From assembly GCA_003952965.2 (NCBI GenBank), contig CM025850.1:16288058-16352057 (forward strand): a stretch of DNA of 64,000 nucleotides, in the 5' to 3' direction. Shown here in pieces: positions 55,929 through 64,000 of this stretch (the stretch's first letter is position 1; each line of letters begins with the position of its first letter). A program made the position numbers and the translations under genes. The notes below the pieces were generated by a model, which had not been told where the DNA came from, ran no database searches, and saw only the letters and a list, made by a program, of their open reading frames with translations. Source of the stretch: Morella rubra (taxonomy: Eukaryota > Streptophyta > Magnoliopsida > Fagales > Myricaceae).

Positions 55929-57312
55929 AAAATAAAAAAACGTTCAAATACGTTCGAATGACCATAATACGATTGAACAGTATAAAAGTTCGACCATTGC
56001 AAATGAACAATTTTAGCAATCGAACGCTGCGTAAAACCCATGAGAATCACTTAACGGACACTTTTAAAGTGTTCTGCGTAAAACCCATGAGAATCACCTA
56101 AAAATTCCCAATAATCCCAAACTCCTAAAACATGCATTCAACACCCTTAAATATATATGAAACTGACCATAAGCATTTATACATCAATTTCGTCCACAAA
56201 TTCAAACCACAACAACCAAAAATATATACCTAAAAAACTAAGAAATTTATTGATTAAGTTGATAAAACTTACCTCCAAAACACAAAAAGCTCCATTTGAG
56301 TATTTTCTACAACAATAAGATAAAAAAGTAAGCTCTCTGTATAAGAAGAAAACGTTGGCAAATTTGTGGTGATTTGAGAGTTTGGACGAAATAAGGTCTC
56401 ACAATCGAATATGTGATATTTGAGTTCGTGGATTTTATTCAAACGCTATTGGTTACATTAGAACAGTACACCAAAAAGGTGCGGAAAAAAGCAGCTTAAT
56501 TCGATTCTTTTAACGAATAATTTTTATTTCTACCCTTTCAAACATTTTTTAGAAAATGAAATAGTGTTTTTAAAGTGATTTTAAAAATAAAATAGTGTTT
56601 TTTATTTGAAAATATTTAAACATTAACTTATGTCAATTTTGGCAAAATTTTATAATAATAAATTATAATGTAATTTTATCTATGTAAGTATGAAGTATAA
56701 GTATTAAGTATTTATTAAGTATTATATGTATGTGTTAAGTAATTAAGTATTAAGTTATAGGTAATAAGTAGTAATAAAAAATCCTATTACTACTAACAGA
56801 TGATATGTAACTATCGTTGTAAGTATTATAGTACATGTATGAAAATCTCATTACTACATAATGATGTACGTAACAAATTACGTGCATAATGTTATTTAAA
56901 CATGTACATACCACAAGACATATATGGGAGTATAATAAAGGCAATGTGTATAAGATACTGTTATATAATATGTATAAGGTACATTAAATAATATATAAAA
57001 GGTACTATTACATAATTTGTTTAAAGGTATTATTTAATAATATGTATAAGGTACTATTAAATAATATCTATATGGTACTATTACATAATATGTATAATAA
57101 TTTTATATGATAAAAGAACTATTTTATTATTTGTGTTCATTTTATCATTATTTTATATGATAATAATTTTATTGTATTATTACAATATTTCCTAATATTC
57201 CGTGTTATTTTATTTTTAATCATAATTTGATTACTAAATAAAAATATACATAAACCACAAAATAAATTGGATCATCAGCCACAAATATTATAACATGTCC
57301 AAACATAATTGT
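55929..57312. other. No gene seen; AT-rich interior of CACTA-2
   Basis: Very AT-rich. A minisatellite-like stretch of AATATGTATAAGGTACTATTA variants lies at about 56955-57090, with about five units. Confidence 0.6.
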
Positions 57313-58530
57313 TCGAACTGTGAGTCCAAGGATTAAGGCAATCTAAGAGGGGGGTGAATTAGGTTTTCAAACTTTTTCGCTTTTAACCTCCAAAGTCGTG
57401 TTTGCAAAGTAAATACTAATTTAGCACAAGTATATAGATGCGATAAGAGAATAAGTGCTAAATGTAAAGAGTAGGGATAGAGAAGCAAACATGTGATTTT
57501 TAGGTGGTTCGGCAAACCCGCCTACATCCACCCTCAAGCTCCTTTACCAAGCCTTGAGGTTTTCCCACTATCTTCCAAATAGTGTACACTCTAGCTTCCG
57601 GGTGCTAGAGAACCTTACAAGTGCTTTCCCGGGCTCAACACTCAAACCCCAAGTGATTTTCGGGCTCACCACTCACAACCCAACCAAGCTTGAGATATAC
57701 CCTCTCTAAGCTTCTTCTTTAGTGAACAACCTCACTAAAGGAATCACCTCTTTTGGTAGGAAGATACAAGAATAAACTCTCTCAAAGAGTGGATAAGAAA
57801 ATGGAAAGCTTTATCTCTTTGATTCACACAATGACAAGGATAAGAAAGTGTAATTTGTGTGAATGATATGAGAAATATGAATAAGAAGGTTTAAGATATT
57901 TCTCAAGCTATATAAAATGATATGTGGTCGTTCTCTCTTGTTTTGAGACATTAGGAAGGTCTTTATATAGGCCACATGAAAATAACTAGCCGTTGGGGTC
58001 GATCTGACAATTTTACCGTTGTACCGACCGCTTGACCGCTTCAACTAGCCGTTGCTCAACGGTCATAAAATTTGAATGCTATCAAATTTTATCTCATCAT
58101 CCGCTTCATGTAGCGGTCGATCGCTACAAATCATTTTCATAGACCGCTACAATTAAAAAGCCCATTTTTGACATTTTTGAAATCCCATTTCAAAAATCAA
58201 CTTCCCAAAAGTATAACCAAGGCTTGAGAGTTTATATAGGGATGATTTGAAAACATTTAAAGCGCATTTTGGTTGTCAAACTTGTGATAAGAAGATTATG
58301 CACGGTTTGAAAAATATGCAAGTGTATGATTCAAATCCTTGTCAAAAGTGAAACTAAGAGTTACAAGGTTATACCCTATGGTCTTGAATCTTCACTTTTG
58401 AGCTCCTTGCATCTTCTTGATCTTCAATCTTCTTGTCTTTGGCTCTTTGATAAAAATGTCTTTGTCTTTGAAGATGTCCATTTTGTAAACTTAATCCATT
58501 TATTGAAATCATCAAAATATCGATTGTGAA
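57313..58530. repeat. Unclassified inserted repeat in CACTA-2
   Basis: Opens with TCCAAGGATTAAGGCAATCT and AGAGGGGGGTGAATTAGG, a stretch I recall as recurrent in plant genomes without a firm class. No ORF, terminal repeats or target duplication could be fixed. The limits are approximate. Confidence 0.35.
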
Positions 58531-58689
58531 CAAAAGCCAATAGAGACGACTGAAATAAACATAAATACATTACAAAATAATATAAAAAAAACTACAGGGA
58601 TTTCTTCTTTAGCTCCGCCACCAACTGTTGCTCGACATCATCTATCCACTGCATGATGTTTTCCCAACCAGTTGCCTGATCCTTCTTCT

Positions 58690-59530
58690 GTTCCTATTGC
58701 CTCAACTCAATCTCACTGAGTCTCTTCTTCATGGCTGGCAGGCTGGTGACGATGGGAGCAATGACATTGTCGATTGCACCTACAATGCGGCACTCTATGT
58801 CCCTTAGAGGACTTACTGGTGGTGGCTGAGAACGGGCTGCTCGAGCCGAAGACCCGGCCGGCTCCTCAACAACCAAACCTCTCCCCTCCAGGCTGCGGTG
58901 GAGTAGCTGCTGTAGCTTGACTTTGTGACGCCTGTCCATATGACAAGCTGCTTCAAGTTGTGACACCGTTGATAGCACTGAGCTAGTTAGCGGTTGGCTC
59001 ATGACGCCTAACCACTACCTCAAAATCCAACATGAACCGGGTCAGCATCACACTATATGGTAGACCCTCCTTAGCCATTGACTGAGCCTCGGCCTGGATC
59101 GTCTGAAACATGAATAGAGGGAGGGCAATTGGCTCCAACCGCGACCATCATCATCACTTGTGCTCACGGGGTGTGCACTCCGTGTAATGTTGCCGCCGGT
59201 AGATGTTATGGCAAAAGATGAGGTGAAACATGCGCCAAAACCCAGGCAGAGATTTCTGCAGCACTGATGACTGTATCAAATAGTGATACTCTCCCGTCAT
59301 TAGTAGGAAGATCTCCTCATTTGGCAATACAATTAAGGGCTTGATAGCAGGATAAGCCTGCACTCATTTCTGGATGCCAGTGTAGTTGGCCAGGATGTCA
59401 ACGAAAATCCTGATACAAACTCCCCAGATGACGACCTCCCACTTGTTAGCATCGGTGTCAATCTCCGTCAATGCAGCATAGAACACCTGGACCAGGAGTG
59501 TGTACAACTAGCTAGTCCAAGAGAGCACGA
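58690..59530 (-). pseudogene. PF20167-like 'plant transposon protein' ORF in CACTA-2
   Basis: The minus strand reads LLVQVFYAALTEIDTDANKW (about 59510-59450), then KPLIVLPNEEIFLLMTGEYH, FWRMFHLIFCHNIYRR and KEGLPYSVMLTRFMLDFEVV. A coiled-coil-like C-terminal segment (58694-59002) contains LEAACHMDRRHKVKLQQLLH. Layout and motifs parallel the ORF in CACTA-1. Stops lie near 59360, 59150 and 59000. The domain has no established biochemical role. Confidence 0.55.
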
Positions 59531-60841
59531 GCTCCTAGCCCTGGTGGACGAAGATTTAGCGGATAGTACGGTTGTCAAATCACAGAAGTCCATAGTGCAA
59601 ACGAGCCTCTCGATAGCAACCTGACGCTTAAACATACATGCCATTCTTTTCTTCGTACTCATAACTTCTTTTGTCGTAGCCTGTGAAGAAGTAAAAGCAA
59701 CTAATTCGGAATGCCTCAACATATTCTCTTAATCTGCAAAAAAAACGTCGTTAGAACAGACAATAACAAATTCGAATGGCAAGAAAAACATCGTTCAAAT
59801 GTCGTAAAAAGTTCCAACATACAACATAAAAAACATCAAATGGATAGTATTCAAAACGTTTGAATGGAACGTATTAAAACATCGAACGAAGAGCCTACCC
59901 ATCGAATGGAATACTGTTTGAACGATAATACCTAAATGCACCATTTTAGCCAACAATAAGATGCATGGTTAAAACGTTGTGTTTCATATAAGCCGTTCAA
60001 AATACAAATATATATGTTCGAACATTGTTGCACGAAAACGAAATTGGCTGAGTTGACTTAGCCATTTTCAAACTCCCTAAAAATACAGTGATGGACATAG
60101 TGAAAACAAAATCTATGAATTTTCTATTTTGTTATTCATACCAACTTCCGCATTAAAACGTCTGGCCAAATCAAATTAAAACTGCCAAATAACTAACTAC
60201 GAAGATTCTATGCACTGCTGATTCGAAATTCCGCCCATACAGGAAGAATACAATTAAAACTGTTTTCGTGACTAGATGCGATTGTTCCATGTATTCGCAA
60301 CAATTAAAAAAATACATGATGTATTAACGTTTTATTACGATTTCAATGTGGAAACTGCCTTCGAATATGTTTCGGGATGTGAACTGGCATACCAAAAGGT
60401 GTCGTGCCATTCAAACGTACTTTATTAAGAACGAATGCTGGGGATTTGGGTACCGAGATTTCCACGTTCATTTAAACTGTTTATTATCGTTCGAACAGTT
60501 GTTGAGATCAGCATTAGAATGTCATTTATTCGTTCAAGAGCTTGCAAAATCATGTAGGTATAGTTCGAATGGATATTGGAAAGTTCAAACAAAATGACTT
60601 TAACGAACGAGTCTGTCCCTAAAATTTTTGTTTGGATGGAACCAAAAACTCAATCAATTTTTTTCGACGCTGGGTTTCTATCCCAAAAAACTTACTTCTT
60701 TTTGGCCTTGGGGCCAGATTAGTCCGTCCCAAAAAAAGTACTTTCTATTTTTTTGGGACGAAATTGAAAATTAGTCCCCAAAGAGTACTTTTTGGGATAG
60801 TTTTTTTGGCGTCCCAAAAAGTCAAATTTGTTGTAGTGAAG

Positions 60842-61443
60842 ATATGCAATTTCTAACACAACAATTACTAATTCAAAGAAAAACAACACAAAAGAGCTGA
60901 CTTAATCATCATAGGATTTACTCCCCAGTAACAGGGGTTTTTATTTATATCGTGTAGGAAAGATTTGCAAGAGGATATAAAAGCAATTATTCTGAATAGC
61001 CTTATTAAATCAACCGATTCATCATTAGGAATGTGCCTTGTTGCAAAAGAGGACTCATGAGTTTAGGATTTGGTTTCAAATTTAAATTTGAAAAAAATTT
61101 GGATTGAAACAAGGTTTAAGTCTTAACCTTAGTTTTGTTATTTAGGATTTAAAAACGATTTTGAAACTATTTTCATTAACTATTTTTTTATTTATTTCAA
61201 ATTGTTTTTTAAAGGTATTTGAAAACTACCGTACGATAGTTCCGTCGTGCACTTCCTCGTTGCCCCCAATTGAAGCACCTCCTACGGCATAGATTGTTGT
61301 TTGGGCATTGGTTGCTGTACAATCACCACTGCAAGATAGATCCACATGGATCCACCGTGCCTAGTGTCCGATGTGGAGCGATTGCTGAGGGTGGCGTGGT
61401 GGTGACACCGCGTGGGGTGGAAGGCCGGATCCAACAGCCCCAC
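60842..61443. other. No gene seen
   Basis: AT-rich flank of CACTA-2; a short frame at 61270-61470 has no recognisable motif. Confidence 0.5.
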
Positions 61444-61738
61444 CTGATTTTTTTCTCCCGTCTTTTTTAATTTGCTTCCTTATCTTATTTTAACTTATTT
61501 TTTATATTTATTAATAGATAGTATGGACCTTGAGATTATAAAATGGAACTGATTTTAAAAAACAGACTTGAGTGTTTTGCAAGCCAAAAGCCGAGATCAA
61601 TAAAAAAAATGCAGTGGCCAAAAACCGCTGGACAGGAGAAAACAACCCTGATAAATTTCCACCAGTGATGTTCTAGCTGCGATTGCAAATGCTGGGATAT
61701 GTGTGTCGGGGTAGGGTTTTAGCAAATTTTTTTACAAA
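61444..61738. repeat. Direct repeat, left copy (~295 bp)
   Basis: Matches 63434-63741 over its whole length, for example TTGAGTGTTTTGCAAGCCAAAAG-like and GGTAGGGTTTTAG blocks, with moderate divergence. Confidence 0.8.
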
Positions 61739-63433
61739 TTGACTTTTAGTGACGAAATTCTCAATGACGAAATTCATTTCGTCACTAAAAGCCTATTTTT
61801 AGTGACGAAATGCTATTTTTGTCACTAAAAAGGATTTTTCGCAACAAAACTAATTGTCGTCACTAAAAGTTAATTTTTTGGTGATAAAAAGTTTCGTCAC
61901 ACAGCGATCGATCGATTATAGACCGATCAATTGTTCCTTTTGCGATGAAATGCTCTGTCACTAAAAGCAAAGAGTTTAGGCGACGAATTTACGTCGTCAC
62001 TCAAACCGATCGATCGTTGTTTTTATACCGATCGATCAGTTATTAATAAACACGTGGCTTTGAAAACCGATCATTCATTCTTATGAACCGATCGATCGGT
62101 ATAGTAACCGTCTAGAAATGCGAAACGTCGATCGATTAGTAAGCGAAACCGTCAATGCATGAAGAGACGATCGATTGGTTAATGGAACGATCGATCACCG
62201 ATAGGACGAATGAATGATTGCCACGTTTTTCAAATAACTGATCGATCGCTAAGATATGACGATCAATCAATAAGTGTAACCGTCACTTTTTCGAATTGCC
62301 GTTCGATACCGAGTTGGCGATCGATCATAGTTTCAACGAATGGAAAGAGGCCATGTGTTACAATATAGCGATCGATGTAACTATCGATTCATCAGCGATA
62401 TGGATTTATATGAAACCGCCGAAGTCATTTTTACGGGTTATCTCTCCACAAAATCTCTCGAATCCTCTCAAATTTCAAGGAGCCATTTCGTGCCGCATTG
62501 TCCTCCAAAGCACGTAGAATCATCTTTCGTTGTCTTCACGTCAAAGGTACGTACTTATATTGTTTTTTAAGCAATATTAAGCGGTTGTAAACGAGTTTTT
62601 AGTTTACGTTTTCTAATTGCTATATCATCCATTTAGGTCCGTAAAATGTATTTATTTTATTGTTGATGTATGTTTTAAGAGTTTAGGATAGTTTTGGGAT
62701 AAATTTTGGGTGATTTTGGGGTTTTGTAACGTCTGTTTGTTTTCGTTCCCGTACCCATCGATCGCCTAGGTGCGAAGTCCAATGATCGATCAGTCCCTCT
62801 AAACTGTGCGTTTTAGAAATGGTGATCGATCAATCGCTTACACCTAAACGATCGATCACTGCATTTGGTAAGGGACCGATCGATGGTTTATTGAGTGATC
62901 GATCGGTCCCTCTAAACTATGCGTTTTAGAAGTGGTGATCGATCGATCGCTTACACCTAAGCGATCGAGCAATAAGCTTCAATGTGAAGCGCAGCGTTTT
63001 GATTAACTAGCGATCGATCAGATTTGTGGCGATTGATTGCTTAGTGATACTGTACGTTTGGTTGCATGGACAATCGATCGTCTATGCACTGAAACGCATC
63101 ATTTTACCAATAGTGTTCGATCAGTCAAATTGATTGATCGATCGCCATGTCACGATCATCGCTTAATTACTAACGATCGATTGTTTTGTTCATAAATGCA
63201 CCGTTTCATTTATCGATCGATCAGTTACATAAATGATCGATCAGTATATTTACTGATCGGTCGCTTGTGATGGCAATGGATCGCTTTTTTGTTGCAACTT
63301 TATTGATAATTACGTGATTATGATTATTTTTTTTTCTAATCAATATGTTATTGTGATTACTTATTAACACATATTTATATACAATTTTTGTAGCATACAT
63401 AAAATGTCAGGAGTTATCAAATGGTGATAACTA
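61739..63433. repeat. Block dense in GATCGATC palindromes
   Basis: It begins with hairpin-forming TTTTAGTGACGAAA...TTTCGTCACTAAAA sequences (about 61750-61860). There follow about thirty exact or one-off copies of the palindrome CGATCGATC in two clusters (about 61900-62400 and 62755-63270), in both orientations. No coding sequence is supported. It resembles the subterminal repeats of a DNA transposon, but no transposase is visible. Confidence 0.75.
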
Positions 63434-63741
63434 CTTGATTTTTTCTCCCATCTTTTTTAATTTGCTTTCTTATCTTATTTTTAATTATTTTTTATTTATA
63501 TTTTATTAATAGACGATATGGACCTCGAGATTATCAAATGGAACTGATTTAAAAAAACATATTTGAGTGTTTTGCAAGCCAAAAGTCGAGATCACTACAA
63601 AAAAACTTACGCATAGCAACAGCCAAAAACTGCTAGTACAAGAGAAAAAAACGCTAGCAAATTTTCACCGGTAATTTTTTAGCAACATTTGCAAACGCTA
63701 TGATATGTGCATCGGGTAGGGTTTTAGTAGAGTTTTCTACA
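63434..63741. repeat. Direct repeat, right copy (~305 bp)
   Basis: Second copy of 61444-61738. This copy contains an intact CACTACAAAAAAAC at 63593 where the left copy reads CAATAAAAAAAATG. Confidence 0.8.
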
Positions 63742-64000
63742 AACTTTGGTGGAAACCAACCTACCCCAGCGGTCCCCAACCGCTAGTATAGACCCTAAAT
63801 GAGGTTGGGTTTTTTTGGCAGCGTTTTCATTAAACTGCCGCAACAGGTATTTAGCAGTGTTTGTAAGACGTCGCAACAGACCACGCTGCTACGATGTTTT
63901 ACAACGCTGTTGCAACCCAATTTTGTTATGGCATTTAGAAAATGCTGCTAAATCGCATTGGGAAATTTTTTGTGGTGTTTCAAATATACCGCCAAATACA
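63593..64000. mobile_element. CACTA-like terminus, continues past the window
   Basis: CACTACAAAAAAACTTACGC resembles a CACTA end and is followed by repeated short motifs (AAACGCTAGCAA, ACCGCTAG, CGCTGTTGC, GCTGCTA) typical of a subterminal zone. The element runs off the window. Confidence 0.45.

Larger units (their letters stand above)
54596..60838. mobile_element. CACTA-2, 6.2-kb non-autonomous CACTA-like element
   Basis: Terminal inverted repeats CACTACAACAAA (54596) and TTTGTTGTAGTG (ending 60838) are flanked by the 3-bp duplication AAG (54593-54595, 60839-60841). TTTTTGGGACG-type repeats lie just inside both ends, and GTTCGAAC-like motifs fill the subterminal zones. No TNP2 transposase is recognisable; only a PF20167-like ORF is present, at 58690-59530 (minus). 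A foldback element and another repeat are nested inside. Confidence 0.85.

Noticed and set aside
55480..56050. ORFs on the arms of the foldback element
   Set aside because: They lie mainly in the inverted arms and share no protein motif; they are chance frames.
61739..63433. A replication origin or bacterial DnaA/Dam-type region, or a CRISPR array, suggested by repeated GATC motifs
   Set aside because: The repeats are palindromic with irregular spacing and no unique spacers, in a plant nuclear context; transposon subterminal repeats fit better.

Overview
Plant nuclear DNA, almost certainly from a eudicot and probably a woody one: AT-rich, gene-poor, built mostly of plant-type transposable elements (Ty1/copia, Ty3/gypsy, LINE, hAT, CACTA/En-Spm, foldback and MITE elements, one tRNA-derived SINE). 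One intact protein-coding gene is visible: a single-exon, 511-residue class 3 lipase of the plastid phospholipase A1-Igamma / DAD1-like family at 51172-52707 (+). Identifications rest on motifs and remembered family sequences; no searches were run.

Layout. 1-2256 (-): a LINE with ORF1 (DUF4283, damaged zinc knuckle) and the start of the endonuclease ORF. 3015-8616: non-coding, with pieces resembling a long Tekay/Del-type gypsy LTR. 9226-28191 (+): three exons of a decayed gene recognised as the transmembrane nucleoporin NDC1, with at least four frameshifts. Its second visible intron is about 16.8 kb and is filled by a nested set: copia-1 (11086-27781) carries in its gag region, in order, a hAT element (11377-15181, 8-bp target duplication), copia-2 (15699-20473, minus, 5-bp duplication) and a Ty3/gypsy element (20591-26450, 5-bp duplication). 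The 3' part of the gypsy element holds a shrunken, collinear second copy of its own pol sequence.

28288-38787 (-): a 5'-truncated LINE (RT, zf-RVT, RNase H, poly-A) split by copia-3 (28973-37713, 145-bp LTRs), itself split by a 3.37-kb solo gypsy LTR (29225-32595). 38788-39440 repeats part of the first NDC1 intron. 39448-46620: CACTA-1 with TNP2-type and Ptta/En/Spm-type transposase remains plus a PF20167-like 'plant transposon protein' ORF; its right end is not visible. 46620-51070: AT-rich sequence with tandem repeats, palindromic MITEs and a SINE with an 18-bp duplication. 52755 onward: a 1.56-kb tandem duplication starting about 50 bp after the lipase stop codon and spanning the left junction of CACTA-2 (54596-60838, TSD aag), which contains a foldback element. 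61444-64000: direct repeats around a block dense in the palindrome GATCGATC, then another CACTA-like terminus.

The window is best read as a layered insertion record. Four LTR elements of different types have the same initiator-Met-tRNA primer binding sequence. LTR pairs differ by roughly 5-6% by eye, so the nest is not recent. Nearly every transposon ORF is broken, so none looks autonomous.
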